The position numbers and the translations under genes were made by a program. The notes beneath the pieces are model-generated. The model made no database searches and had not been told where the DNA came from. It saw only the letters and a program-made list of their open reading frames with translations. Shown here piece after piece: positions 1 through 9,696 of a stretch of DNA of 31,969 nucleotides; within the stretch, counting starts at the first letter, position 1; each line of letters starts with the position of its first letter. Source of the DNA: an uncultured Lachnospiraceae bacterium (GTDB lineage: Bacteria; Bacillota; Clostridia; Lachnospirales; Lachnospiraceae); the NCBI GenBank assembly GCA_934371505.1, contig CAKRNW010000011.1:1-31969 (forward strand). Reading direction: 5' to 3'.

Positions 1-426
1 ATCTTATCAATCCTGTTCTTCGCACTGACTGCCGCTGTATGCCTGCAGCTTTTTGTCAAGGCACACGTTCTCAGTCAGGACACGATTCATTTAAATCATG
101 CTGTGACAGAAGCCCAAAACTTCGCAGAAGTATTTCTTGCCGGGGACGGCAGTCTGAAACGTTTTCCTGATTATTTTATTGATCAGCTGACCCCTGTTTC
201 CTGCTCTTATGACGATTCCGGCACGCTTTGTTCTTTCACTTTATTTTATGATAAAGATTGGAATCCATCCGGGCTGTCTGATCACACCTACCAGATCACC
301 ATCGCCTACACGCAGAAGGATCAGCCCGCCATGCGGGATGCCGCAATCACGGTGTCCGATACAGCGGATTTCTATCGGATTCCTTTGCAAAAATATATTC
401 CCCGGGAGGCGTCCTATGAACCATAA
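1..426 (+). CDS. Pilin-like / type II secretion-associated protein, 3' part (start lies outside window)
   Basis: The reading frame is open from base 1 to the TAA at 424-426, so the gene begins upstream of the window and at least 141 residues are visible. The visible N-terminus (ILSILFFALTAAVCLQLF) is a hydrophobic segment, followed by a short polar stretch and a soluble domain. This is the architecture of type IV pilin-like or pseudopilin proteins, whose first helix anchors them in the membrane. No prepilin cleavage site can be judged because the true start is missing. The end overlaps the next gene by 11 bases, so the two are co-transcribed and probably translationally coupled. Function in a pilus or secretion apparatus is inferred from architecture only. 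It could be another single-pass envelope protein. Confidence 0.6.
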   Translation: MLSILFFALTAAVCLQLFVKAHVLSQDTIHLNHAVTEAQNFAEVFLAGDGSLKRFPDYFIDQLTPVSCSYDDSGTLCSFTLFYDKDWNPSGLSDHTYQITIAYTQKDQPAMRDAAITVSDTADFYRIPLQKYIPREASYEP

Positions 427-856
427 ATCCAAAGGCTTCGGAATGAATGTGGGTACCTCAAGCATTCTTTTGATTTTTGTCACTTTATGTCTGGTTTCTT
501 TTGCCACACTATCCCTGGTCAGCGCCAACGCCGATCGCAAGCTTTCCACGAAGGTCGCAGACCGTACCGTTGCTTACTACAATGCCTGCAACAAGGCGGA
601 AGAATCCATTGCCGGTATTGATGCCACATTAAGACAGGTTTACAGCCAGGTAGAAGGTCCTGAGGAATATTTCACCCGGGTGGGGCATTCAAAGACCTAT
701 GCCATCCCTATTTCTGAGCTTCAGACATTAAATGTTCATCTTTCTATTCTGTATCCGGAAAATTCTTCAGGTTCTTTTTATGAAATCAACACCTGGAAAA
801 TCATAACTACCGGTGCGTTGGATTATGATGACAAGCTTCCTGTCATAACCGAATAA
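416..856 (+). CDS. Small single-pass membrane protein, pilin-like (hypothetical)
   Basis: The 146-residue protein starts at ATG 416, 7 bases after a GGGAGG ribosome binding site at about 403-408. A longer in-frame extension would run through the preceding gene, and 416 is the start that carries the binding site. Residues about 17-39 (SILLIFVTLCLVSFATLSLV) form one membrane segment, followed by a predicted helical stretch rich in Ala/Lys/Glu (about 45-75) and a mixed C-terminal domain. It resembles the small accessory proteins found beside pilin-like genes in Lachnospiraceae. I recognise no catalytic motif. It is the last gene of a plus-strand unit that ends at the hairpin starting one base after its stop. 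Confidence 0.6.
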   Translation: MNHKSKGFGMNVGTSSILLIFVTLCLVSFATLSLVSANADRKLSTKVADRTVAYYNACNKAEESIAGIDATLRQVYSQVEGPEEYFTRVGHSKTYAIPISELQTLNVHLSILYPENSSGSFYEINTWKIITTGALDYDDKLPVITE

Positions 857-890
857 AGAGGCGTTCCCTTACGGGAGCGCCTCTTTTATT
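857..890. terminator. Bidirectional Rho-independent terminator between convergent genes
   Basis: A 12-bp stem (AGAGGCGTTCCC / GGGAGCGCCTCT, one G-U pair) with a 4-base loop is followed by a T-rich run on the plus strand. Its complement is followed by TTTATT on the minus strand. It starts directly after the stop at 854-856 and lies 22 bases past the rpoC stop, so it can end transcripts from both sides. Confidence 0.85.
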
Positions 891-912
891 CTTATTACTT
901 CTGCCTATTGCT

Positions 913-3900
913 TTATTCTTCGGTGGTTTCCACAGTCTCCGGTGCTTCTGTATCCTCGGCTGCTTCCGTTTCAATCTCTTCCTCAGGGAAACTCTCATCC
1001 TCATAATCAGAGAAATCAATCTCCTCTTCCTCTGCCAGTCTTGCTGCAATCATGTCATCGGTATTGAGGTGGGTGTTACGATAACGCTTCATACCGGTAC
1101 CTGCAGGAATCAGTTTACCGATGATAACATTCTCTTTCAGACCAACTAAGGGATCAACCTTGCCCTTAATGGCGGCCTCAGTAAGAACCTTTGTGGTCTC
1201 CTGGAAGGATGCTGCGGATAAGAAGGAATCGGTAGCCAGTGCAGCCTTAGTAATACCCAGCATAATCTGCGTACCGGTTGCAGGCTCTTTGCCCTCTTTC
1301 TGTAACTCTTCGTTCATGTCCTCGAAATCCAGTACATCTACCAGAGTTCCCGGCAGGAATGCGGTATCTCCGCTCTCCTCGATGCGAATCTTCTTCAACA
1401 TCTGACGTACAATGACTTCGATATGCTTATCGGAAATATCTACACCTTGCAGACGATATACACGCTGAACCTCACGGAGCATGTAATCCTGTACGGCACG
1501 GATACCCTTAATCTTTAACAGATCGTGAGGATTTACAGAACCCTCAGTCAGCTCATCACCTGCCTCAAGCACTGCGCCATCCAGAACCTTGATACGGGAA
1601 CCGTAAGGAATTAAATATGCCTTGGATTCGCCGGTCTCCTGGTTGGTAATAATCACTTCACGTTTCTTCTTGGTATCTTTGATAGCTGCTACACCGCCAA
1701 ATTCCGCGATGATTGCAAGTCCCTTCGGCTTTCTCGCCTCGAAAAGCTCCTCGACACGGGGAAGACCCTGGGTGATATCGTCACCCGCTACACCACCGGA
1801 GTGGAAGGTTCTCATGGTAAGCTGTGTACCAGGCTCACCGATGGACTGTGCAGCAATAATACCAACAGCCTCACCTACCTGGACAGCCTCACCGGTTGCC
1901 ATGTTGGCACCGTAGCATTTTGCACAGATTCCGGTGTGGGAACGACAGGTAAGAATGGTACGAATCTTAACTTCTTCGATGGGCTCACCCTTCTCGTTGA
2001 CTCCAACGCTGAGAATCTTAGCTGCACGGCTGGGGGTAATCATGTGGTTACGTTTTACGATGACATTTCCGTCTTTATCGGTAATGGTATCGCAGGAGAA
2101 ACGACCCGTAATACGGTCTTTTAATCCCTCGATGGTTTCTTTTCCATCCATGAATGCTTTTACCTTCATACCGGGAATGAAATCACGGCCTTCACAGCAA
2201 TCGGTCTCATGGATAATCAGCTGCTGGGATACGTCAACCATTCGACGGGTCAGATAACCGGAGTCTGCGGTACGCAGAGCGGTATCGGACATTCCTTTTC
2301 GTGCTCCGTGTGCAGACATGAAGTACTCCAGTACATCCAGACCTTCACGGAAGTTTGATTTAATGGGCAGCTCGATGGTACGTCCGGTTGTATCCGCCAT
2401 CAGTCCACGCATACCGGCAAGCTGTTTGATCTGCTGGTTGGAACCACGTGCTCCGGAATCAGCCATCATAAAGATGTTGTTGTATTTATCCAGACCGCCC
2501 AACAGTACATCCGTCAGTTCTTTATCGGTCTCGGTCCAGGTCTCAACGACAGCACGATATCTCTCCTCGTCGGTAATCAGACCACGGCGATAGTTCTGTG
2601 AAATCTTATCAACGGTTGCCTGTGCTTCATCCAGCATCTCCTGTTTTCTCGCAGGCACGGTCATATCGGAAATGGATACAGTCATGGATGCTCTGGTGGA
2701 GAATTTGTAACCGGTTGCTTTAATCAGGTCAAGTACCTCTGCGGTGCGTACTGCTCCGTGGGTGTTGATAACCTTCTCCAGAATCTGTTTTAACTGCTTC
2801 TTACCTACATGGAAGTCTACTTCCAGTTTCAACATATCTTCCTTGGTATTTCGCTCAACAAAGCCTAAATCCTGAGGAAGGATCTCGTTAAACAGGAAAC
2901 GACCCAGTGTGGACTCTACGTTGCCGGAGATAACTTCTCCGTTCTCCAGAGTTTTCTCTACACGCACATGGATGCGGGAATGTAAGGTACATGCCTTATT
3001 CTCGTATGCCAGCAGTGCCTCGTTGACACTCTTGAAGTATTTGCCTTCCCCGATAGAACCAGGTCTTTCCTGGGTCAGATAGTAGATACCCAGCACCATG
3101 TCCTGGGAAGGAACGGCTACAGGTCCGCCATCGGAGGGTTTTAACAGGTTGTTAGGAGACAGCAGCAGGAAACGGCACTCTGCCTGAGCCTCCTGGGACA
3201 GAGGAAGGTGAACCGCCATCTGGTCACCGTCGAAGTCTGCATTAAATGCGGTACATACCAATGGATGCAGCTTGATTGCCTTACCTTCTACCAGAATAGG
3301 CTCGAAGGCCTGAATACCGAGTCTGTGCAGTGTCGGGGCACGGTTTAACATAACCGGATGCTCTTTAATGACATCCTCTAACACATCCCAGACCTGGGTA
3401 TCTAATTTCTCAACTAATTTTTTGGCATTTTTGATGTTCTGGGAGATTCCCTTGGACACCAGTTCTTTCATTACGAAAGGTTTGAACAGCTCAATCGCCA
3501 TCTCTTTCGGAAGACCGCACTGATAAATTTTCAGTTCGGGTCCTACGACGATAACGGAACGTCCGGAATAGTCTACACGTTTTCCCAACAGGTTCTGACG
3601 GAAACGTCCGGATTTACCCTTTAACATATCGGACAAGGATTTCAATGCTCTGTTACCGGGGCCGGTTACCGGTCTGCCACGACGGCCATTATCGATTAAG
3701 GCATCGACTGCCTCCTGTAACATTCTCTTCTCATTGCGGACAATGATATCGGGAGCCCCCAGCTCCAACAGTCTTTTCAGACGGTTGTTACGGTTGATAA
3801 TACGACGATACAGATCATTCAGATCGGAGGTGGCAAAACGGCCTCCATCCAGCTGTACCATAGGACGCAGATCAGGTGGGATTACCGGGATGGCATCCAT

Positions 3901-4608
3901 AATCATCCATTCAGGGCGGTTGCCTGACTCACGGAAAGCCTCTACAACCTCTAATCTCTTGATGATACGGGCACGTTTCTGGCCGGAGGACTCTTTCAGT
4001 CCTGCGGAAAGTTCCTCTGCATCCTTCTCCAGGTCGATAGCCTGAAGCAATTCCTTGATGGCTTCAGCGCCCATTCCTACACGGAATTTGCGCTCGCCGT
4101 ACTCTTCCTTCGCATCCTGATATTCCTTCTCAGACAGGATCTGTTTGTACTCTAATTTGGTCTCTCCCGGATCAAGTACGATATAAGACGCAAAGTACAG
4201 CACCTTCTCCAGTACACGGGGAGACAGATCAAGAATCAATCCCATACGGCTGGGAATGCCCTTGAAATACCAGATATGGGATACCGGAGCAGCAAGCTCA
4301 ATATGACCCATACGCTCTCTGCGGACAGATGCTTTGGTAACTTCTACACCACATCTGTCACAGACAACACCTTTATAACGAATCTTTTTGTATTTACCGC
4401 AATGACACTCCCAGTCTTTACTGGGTCCAAAGATTTTCTCACAGAACAGTCCGTCTTTTTCGGGCTTCAGAGTTCTGTAGTTGATGGTCTCAGGCTTTAA
4501 TACCTCGCCTCTTGACCACTCTCTGATTTTCTCAGGAGATGCCAGATTGATCTTGATGGAATCAAAAGACATCGGCTGATACACTTCGTTGTTAGTTCTT
4601 TCAGACAT
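913..4608 (-). CDS. rpoC: DNA-directed RNA polymerase subunit beta'
   Basis: This is the 1231-residue beta' subunit, which supplies the catalytic magnesium site of RNA polymerase. The N-terminal zinc-binding cysteines are visible at C68, C70, C83 and C86. The absolutely conserved NADFDGDQ motif, with its three metal-binding aspartates, lies at about 456-463. The second cysteine cluster (CRSHTGICAKC) lies in the C-terminal third. The length is close to other Firmicutes beta' proteins and lacks the large enterobacterial insertion. The C-terminus is a strongly acidic tail of about 45 residues. The gene follows rpoB after a 19-base gap and starts at an ATG with an upstream purine-rich site, so the two form one transcript. 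The hairpin at 857-890 closes it. Confidence 0.98.
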   Translation of the reverse strand: MSERTNNEVYQPMSFDSIKINLASPEKIREWSRGEVLKPETINYRTLKPEKDGLFCEKIFGPSKDWECHCGKYKKIRYKGVVCDRCGVEVTKASVRRERMGHIELAAPVSHIWYFKGIPSRMGLILDLSPRVLEKVLYFASYIVLDPGETKLEYKQILSEKEYQDAKEEYGERKFRVGMGAEAIKELLQAIDLEKDAEELSAGLKESSGQKRARIIKRLEVVEAFRESGNRPEWMIMDAIPVIPPDLRPMVQLDGGRFATSDLNDLYRRIINRNNRLKRLLELGAPDIIVRNEKRMLQEAVDALIDNGRRGRPVTGPGNRALKSLSDMLKGKSGRFRQNLLGKRVDYSGRSVIVVGPELKIYQCGLPKEMAIELFKPFVMKELVSKGISQNIKNAKKLVEKLDTQVWDVLEDVIKEHPVMLNRAPTLHRLGIQAFEPILVEGKAIKLHPLVCTAFNADFDGDQMAVHLPLSQEAQAECRFLLLSPNNLLKPSDGGPVAVPSQDMVLGIYYLTQERPGSIGEGKYFKSVNEALLAYENKACTLHSRIHVRVEKTLENGEVISGNVESTLGRFLFNEILPQDLGFVERNTKEDMLKLEVDFHVGKKQLKQILEKVINTHGAVRTAEVLDLIKATGYKFSTRASMTVSISDMTVPARKQEMLDEAQATVDKISQNYRRGLITDEERYRAVVETWTETDKELTDVLLGGLDKYNNIFMMADSGARGSNQQIKQLAGMRGLMADTTGRTIELPIKSNFREGLDVLEYFMSAHGARKGMSDTALRTADSGYLTRRMVDVSQQLIIHETDCCEGRDFIPGMKVKAFMDGKETIEGLKDRITGRFSCDTITDKDGNVIVKRNHMITPSRAAKILSVGVNEKGEPIEEVKIRTILTCRSHTGICAKCYGANMATGEAVQVGEAVGIIAAQSIGEPGTQLTMRTFHSGGVAGDDITQGLPRVEELFEARKPKGLAIIAEFGGVAAIKDTKKKREVIITNQETGESKAYLIPYGSRIKVLDGAVLEAGDELTEGSVNPHDLLKIKGIRAVQDYMLREVQRVYRLQGVDISDKHIEVIVRQMLKKIRIEESGDTAFLPGTLVDVLDFEDMNEELQKEGKEPATGTQIMLGITKAALATDSFLSAASFQETTKVLTEAAIKGKVDPLVGLKENVIIGKLIPAGTGMKRYRNTHLNTDDMIAARLAEEEEIDFSDYEDESFPEEEIETEAAEDTEAPETVETTEE

Positions 4609-4627
4609 TTATAGGCGCTCCTTCCCT

Positions 4628-7600
4628 TTATTCCTCATCAAAAGAATCTGAGTAATCGTCGCTCTCTTCAAAATCGCTTTCTTCTTCAAATGCTTCCTCA
4701 TCGTTTACGATGTCTCCGCTCTCATCATCAAAGCGCTGTTTGGTATAACCCATAGCTCCGAAGGACTCCTCCTCACGGTTAAAACGATCACCTTCAATTT
4801 CAAAACGGTAGTCATTCTCGCCGTAATCAATGTTCTCAGAGATTTCCACCTCGGTATTGTCCTCGTTGAGAACTTTCACATCCAGACCAAGGGACTGTAA
4901 CTCTTTGAGCAGTACCTTGAAGGATTCCGGAATACCGGGCTCAGGGATGTTGTCACCCTTAATGATTGCTTCGTAAGTCTTCACACGGCCTACCACATCA
5001 TCGGACTTCACAGTCAGGATCTCCTGAAGAGTGTAAGATGCACCATAAGCCTCCAGTGCCCAAACCTCCATCTCTCCGAAACGCTGTCCTCCAAACTGTG
5101 CTTTACCACCGAGAGGCTGCTGGGTAACTAAGGAGTATGGGCCTGTGGAGCGCGCATGAATCTTATCATCTACCAGGTGATGGAGTTTCAGGTAATGCAT
5201 GTGTCCAATCGTTACGGGAGAATCAAAATACTCACCGGTACGGCCATCACGGAGTCTTACCTTACCATCTCTGGAAATGGGCACACCCTTCCAAAGCTTT
5301 CTATGTTCTCTGTTGTCAGAGAGATACTGGAGCACCTCGGGAAGTAACTCTTCCTTATGTTTTGCCTCAAATTCATCCCATTCAAGGTTTACATAATCAT
5401 TGGCCAGTTCCAGGGTGTCCATAATATCGCTCTCTTTTGCACCGTCAAATACCGGTGTAGCTACATTGAAGCCCAAAGCTTTGGCAGCGAGACTTAAGTG
5501 GATCTCCAGAACCTGTCCGATATTCATACGGGAGGGCACACCCAGAGGATTCAGTACGATATCCAAAGGACGTCCATTGGGCAGATAAGGCATATCCTCT
5601 ACAGGAAGCACGCGGGAAACCACACCCTTGTTACCGTGACGGCCTGCCATCTTATCACCAACGGAAATCTTTCTCTTCTGCGCAATGTAAATGCGGACTG
5701 CCTGGCTTACACCGGGAGACAGCTCATCGCCATTTTCTCTTGTAAACACTTTGGCATCTACAACGATACCATATTCGCCGTGAGGTACCTTTAAGGAAGT
5801 ATCACGGACTTCTCTTGCCTTTTCACCGAAAATGGCACGTAACAGTCTCTCTTCCGCAGTCAGTTCGGTCTCTCCCTTAGGAGTAACCTTACCTACCAGG
5901 ATATCACCGGCACGAACCTCCGCACCGATACGAATGATACCCCGGTCATCCAGATCCTTTAAGGCTTCATCGCCCACACCGGGAACATCACGGGTGATTT
6001 CCTCCGGTCCAAGCTTGGTATCACGAGCCTCTGCCTCATATTCTTCAATATGAACAGAAGTATAAACATCATCACGAACCAGACGCTCACTTAACAGTAC
6101 CGCATCCTCATAATTGTAGCCTTCCCAGGTCATGAATCCGATCAAGGGGTTCTTGCCTAAGGCCAGCTCACCTTCTGCGGTGGAAGGACCATCTGCGATA
6201 ACCTGACCCTGTGCTACATGATTCCCCTTAAATACAACGGGTTTCTGATTGTAGCAGTTGGACTGGTTAGAACGGGAGAATTTGGTCAGGTGATACTCAT
6301 CCTTTCCCCCGTCATCATAGGTCATCTTAATCAGTTTGGAAGATACATAATCAATGGTTCCGGCTTTCTTTGCAACCACACAGACACCGGAGTCTACTGC
6401 TGCTTTTGCCTCAATACCGGTACCTACAACAGGTGCTTCGGTAAAGAGCAGGGGCACTGCCTGACGCTGCATGTTGGAACCCATCAGCGCACGGTTCGCA
6501 TCATCGTTCTGCAGGAAAGGAATCAATGCAGTAGCCACGGAGAATACCATCTTAGGAGACACATCCATGTAATCAAAAGCAGTCTTGGGATATGCCTGGG
6601 TTTCCTCTCTGTAACGGCCGGATACGTTATTCTTTGTGAAGTACCCGTTTTTATCCAAGGGAGCAGAAGCCTGTGCTACATGATAGTTATCCTCTTCGTC
6701 CGCGGTCATATATACAACCTCATCCGTAACCCGGGGATTCGCCGGATCGGATTTATCAATCTTACGATAAGGTGCTTCTACGAAGCCATACTCACTGATC
6801 CGCGCATAAGCAGCCAGGGAGTTAATCAATCCAATGTTCGGTCCCTCAGGAGTCTCGATCGGACACATACGTCCATAGTGGGTATAGTGTACATCTCGAA
6901 CCTCGAATCCTGCACGGTCTCTGGACAAACCGCCGGGTCCCAATGCGGAAAGACGTCTCTTATGGGTCAGCTCACCCAACGGGTTGTTCTGATCCATAAA
7001 CTGGGACAGCTGGGAAGAACCAAAGAATTCTTTCACAGCAGCCTGTACCGGCTTAATATTAATCAGAGTCTGAGGTGTAACCTCCTCTGCGTCATGAGTC
7101 GTCATACGTTCACGAACCACTCTCTCCAGACGGGAGAGTCCGATGCGGTACTGGTTCTGTAACAGTTCACCTACAGCACGGATGCGGCGGTTGCCCAGAT
7201 GATCGATATCATCTTCATTACCAATGCCATACTCCAGATGCATGTTATAGTTAATGGAAGCTAAAATATCTTCCTTTGTAATGTGCTTGGGAATCAGCTC
7301 ATGTACATTGCGGTGGATGGCATCCGCCAGTTCCTCCGGATTGTCAGCATACTCTTCCAGCAGCTGTGCCAGAACAGGATAATATACCAGTTCTGTGATA
7401 CCCAGTTCCTTAGGCTCACAGTCCACATAGGTACGAATGTCTACCATCATATTGGAGATCACTTTTTCATTTTTCTCCTCAGTCTGAATCATGACATAAG
7501 GAACAGCCGCATTCTGGATGGTGTCAGCCAGTTCTGCGGTTACCCTGGTACCTGCTGCAGCCAGTACTTCTCCTGTAGAAGCATCCACCACATCCTCTGC

Positions 7601-8488
7601 CAGAATGTGGCCACGGATACGGTTGCGCATCATTAACTTCTTATTAAATTTATATCTTCCGACTTTCGCCAAATCATATCTTCTGGGGTCAAAGAACATG
7701 GCATTGATGAGACTCTCTGCGCTCTCCACGCTTAAAGGCTCACCGGGACGGATTTTTTTGTATAACTCTAACAGACCCTCCTGATAATTCTCAGCAGTGT
7801 CCTTTGTAAAGCTTGCCTCAATCTTCGCCTCATCACCGAAAAATTCACGGATCTCTTCATTGGTACCCAGCCCAAGGGCACGGATCAGCACAGTAATAGG
7901 CACCTTTCTCGTTCTATCTACACGCACATAGAAGACATCGTTGGAGTCCGTCTCATACTCGAGCCATGCACCACGATTGGGGATAACGGTACAGGAATAC
8001 AGCTTTTTACCGATTTTATCATGTCCGATTCCATAGTAAATGCCGGGAGAACGAACCAGCTGGCTGACGATAACACGCTCTGCTCCGTTGATAACAAAGG
8101 TACCGGTAGCCGTCATCAAAGGCAGATCACCCATGAAAATCTCATGCTCGGTAATCTCATCTTTTTCTTTATTATTGAGACGCACGCGTACTTTTAAAGG
8201 AGCTGCATAGGTTGCATCTCTTTCCTTGCACTTCTCAATAGAATACTTAACATCATCCTCGCAGAGTTCAAATCCGACAAACTCAAGGCTTAAATGACCG
8301 CTATAGTCTTCAATCGGAGAGATGTCGTCAAAAGCTTCCTGTAAGCCTTCGTCAAGAAACCACTGATAGGAATCCTTCTGGACTTCAATCAGGTTGGGCA
8401 TCTCCAAAACCTCTTTTTGTCTTTGATAACTCATACGCATGTTATTGCCGGATGCAATAGGACGTATTCTGTTTTTTTCCATTGACAT
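4628..8488 (-). CDS. rpoB: DNA-directed RNA polymerase subunit beta
   Basis: This is the 1286-residue beta subunit. I chose the ATG at 8488 (MSMEKNRIRP) because GGGGTG sits 2 bases upstream. The open frame extends further to 8551, but that stretch contains the predicted transcription start and no ribosome site. MEKNR at 8482 is a second possibility. The rifampicin-binding segment (SQLSQFMDQNNPLGELTHKR) has the sensitive-type residues at the usual Asp, His and Ser positions. The downstream SALGPGGL and ETPEGPNIGLI motifs are intact. As in rpoC, the C-terminus is a long acidic tail (about 35 residues rich in D/E/S). The gene has its own promoter and is separated from rplL by a terminator. Confidence 0.97.
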   Translation of the reverse strand: MSMEKNRIRPIASGNNMRMSYQRQKEVLEMPNLIEVQKDSYQWFLDEGLQEAFDDISPIEDYSGHLSLEFVGFELCEDDVKYSIEKCKERDATYAAPLKVRVRLNNKEKDEITEHEIFMGDLPLMTATGTFVINGAERVIVSQLVRSPGIYYGIGHDKIGKKLYSCTVIPNRGAWLEYETDSNDVFYVRVDRTRKVPITVLIRALGLGTNEEIREFFGDEAKIEASFTKDTAENYQEGLLELYKKIRPGEPLSVESAESLINAMFFDPRRYDLAKVGRYKFNKKLMMRNRIRGHILAEDVVDASTGEVLAAAGTRVTAELADTIQNAAVPYVMIQTEEKNEKVISNMMVDIRTYVDCEPKELGITELVYYPVLAQLLEEYADNPEELADAIHRNVHELIPKHITKEDILASINYNMHLEYGIGNEDDIDHLGNRRIRAVGELLQNQYRIGLSRLERVVRERMTTHDAEEVTPQTLINIKPVQAAVKEFFGSSQLSQFMDQNNPLGELTHKRRLSALGPGGLSRDRAGFEVRDVHYTHYGRMCPIETPEGPNIGLINSLAAYARISEYGFVEAPYRKIDKSDPANPRVTDEVVYMTADEEDNYHVAQASAPLDKNGYFTKNNVSGRYREETQAYPKTAFDYMDVSPKMVFSVATALIPFLQNDDANRALMGSNMQRQAVPLLFTEAPVVGTGIEAKAAVDSGVCVVAKKAGTIDYVSSKLIKMTYDDGGKDEYHLTKFSRSNQSNCYNQKPVVFKGNHVAQGQVIADGPSTAEGELALGKNPLIGFMTWEGYNYEDAVLLSERLVRDDVYTSVHIEEYEAEARDTKLGPEEITRDVPGVGDEALKDLDDRGIIRIGAEVRAGDILVGKVTPKGETELTAEERLLRAIFGEKAREVRDTSLKVPHGEYGIVVDAKVFTRENGDELSPGVSQAVRIYIAQKRKISVGDKMAGRHGNKGVVSRVLPVEDMPYLPNGRPLDIVLNPLGVPSRMNIGQVLEIHLSLAAKALGFNVATPVFDGAKESDIMDTLELANDYVNLEWDEFEAKHKEELLPEVLQYLSDNREHRKLWKGVPISRDGKVRLRDGRTGEYFDSPVTIGHMHYLKLHHLVDDKIHARSTGPYSLVTQQPLGGKAQFGGQRFGEMEVWALEAYGASYTLQEILTVKSDDVVGRVKTYEAIIKGDNIPEPGIPESFKVLLKELQSLGLDVKVLNEDNTEVEISENIDYGENDYRFEIEGDRFNREEESFGAMGYTKQRFDDESGDIVNDEEAFEEESDFEESDDYSDSFDEE

Positions 8489-8541
8489 TTCACCCCGTTC
8501 TTCATGATTTGCGCATATATTACCACAATAATGCATCGTAT

Positions 8542-8570
8542 ATTCTAGCACAAGGTGTCAAGCCCGTCAA
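8542..8570 (-). promoter_or_regulatory. Sigma-A promoter of rpoB-rpoC
   Basis: On the minus strand a TTGACG -35 box (8565-8570) is followed after exactly 17 bases by TAGAAT (8542-8547). TGC just before the -10 box gives an extended -10 form. Predicted start of transcription is near 8535, which leaves a leader of about 47 bases before the rpoB ATG at 8488. Confidence 0.75.
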
Positions 8571-8599
8571 TGTTTTTTTTGCGATTTGGGATATTTTTT

Positions 8600-8643
8600 G
8601 AATAAAAGAGAAAATCCGTGGGCTGCCAGACAGCAGTCCACGG
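8600..8643 (-). terminator. Terminator after rplL
   Basis: An 11-bp stem (CCGTGGACTGC / GCAGCCCACGG on the minus strand, one G-U pair) with a 6-base loop is followed by ATTTTCTCTTTT. It lies 31 bases after the rplL stop and upstream of the rpoB promoter. Full or partial termination here lets the cell set ribosomal stalk and polymerase levels separately. Confidence 0.8.
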
Positions 8644-8673
8644 AGTAAGATCATTCTTTCTGAGTGACTCAGA

Positions 8674-9036
8674 TTACTTTAAGGTAACCTTTGCTCCAAC
8701 CTCTTCCAGTTTCTTCTTCAGTTCCTCAGCCTCAGCCTTGGCAGCCTGCTCTTTGATTACCTTAGGAGCAGCCTCTACCAGGTCTTTCGCTTCCTTCAGG
8801 CCTAAGCCAGTTGCTTCACGAACAACTTTGATAACTTTAACCTTCTCGCCGCCAACCTCGGTCAGCTCTACATCGAACTCGGTCTTCTCTTCAGCTGCCT
8901 CAGCAGGGCCAGCTGCTGCTACAACAACACCAGCTGCTGCAGATACGCCGAACTCTTCCTCACAAGCTTTTACTAAATCGTTTAACTCTAAAACGGTCAT
9001 GCCTTTAATAGCATCAATAAATTCCTGAGTAGTCAT
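8674..9036 (-). CDS. rplL: Ribosomal protein bL12 (L7/L12)
   Basis: This 120-residue stalk protein recruits translation factors to the ribosome. The N-terminal dimerisation domain (MTTQEFIDAIKGMTVLELN) is joined by an Ala/Glu-rich hinge (about 35-52) to the conserved C-terminal domain, where KVIKVVREATGLGLKEAKDL binds the factors. Its length equals the usual bacterial one. A GGAGGT site precedes the ATG by 8 bases. It follows rplJ after 48 bases, giving the usual rplJ-rplL pair. Confidence 0.98.
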   Translation of the reverse strand: MTTQEFIDAIKGMTVLELNDLVKACEEEFGVSAAAGVVVAAAGPAEAAEEKTEFDVELTEVGGEKVKVIKVVREATGLGLKEAKDLVEAAPKVIKEQAAKAEAEELKKKLEEVGAKVTLK

Positions 9037-9084
9037 TATAAATTACCTCCATTAAATTTGTAAGTTTCAATCATTTCTCACTGC

Positions 9085-9636
9085 TTATTCAGCAGCAGGT
9101 GCTTCCTCTGCGGGTGCAGCTTCTTCTGTTGCTGCAGGCTCGCAAGCGCCAGCGCCACCCTTCTCTGCGATCTGATTCAGTACGCGAGCCAGGTTGGTAA
9201 TAGGAGACTGTAAGCTTCCCAGTAATTTGGAAATAAGCTCGTCTCTGGATGGAATAGCAGCAATGCTTTCCAGTGCCTTTGCATCGTATGCATTTCCCTC
9301 TACAACGCCGCCTTTGATCTGCAGGGCTTCTGCTGTCTTAGCGAACTTATACAGAATTCTTGCAGGAGCAGTTGCGTCAGTAGTGGAAACAGCTACTGCG
9401 CTGGGTCCCTCGAGATACTCGGAAAGACACTCGAACTCGGTACCCTTGAATGCGAAGTTCATGAAAGTGTTCTTATATACTTTATAAGTAACACCAGCCT
9501 CACGAAGCTGTTTACGAAGAGCGGTGTCCTGCTCAACAGTCAGTCCGCGGTAGTCAACTAAAACTACAGACTGCGCATCCTTGATGCTAGCGGAAATCTC
9601 GTCCACGATGGGTTTTTTGATTTCTACCTTTGCCAT
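9085..9636 (-). CDS. rplJ: Ribosomal protein uL10
   Basis: This 183-residue protein anchors the L7/L12 dimers to the ribosomal stalk and represses its own operon by binding the mRNA leader upstream. The conserved L10 core (DYRGLTVEQDTALRKQLREA, then VYKNTF) is intact. The C-terminus is an Ala/Glu-rich tail after the helix that holds L12. An AGGAGG site lies 7 bases before the ATG. The gene has its own promoter and leader, so it is not dependent on read-through from rplK-rplA or the CapA-family gene. Confidence 0.97.
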   Translation of the reverse strand: MAKVEIKKPIVDEISASIKDAQSVVLVDYRGLTVEQDTALRKQLREAGVTYKVYKNTFMNFAFKGTEFECLSEYLEGPSAVAVSTTDATAPARILYKFAKTAEALQIKGGVVEGNAYDAKALESIAAIPSRDELISKLLGSLQSPITNLARVLNQIAEKGGAGACEPAATEEAAPAEEAPAAE

Positions 9637-9696
9637 TTTGATTACCTCCTTTTAGATTTTTAAGCTTTTCGCTTTGCCGAAAGGAGTCTTTACTTA

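Noticed and set aside
6218..7162. 314-residue open frame on the plus strand, within rpoB
   Set aside because: It is antisense to a highly conserved gene, has no ribosome site and its sequence is that expected from the opposite strand of rpoB.
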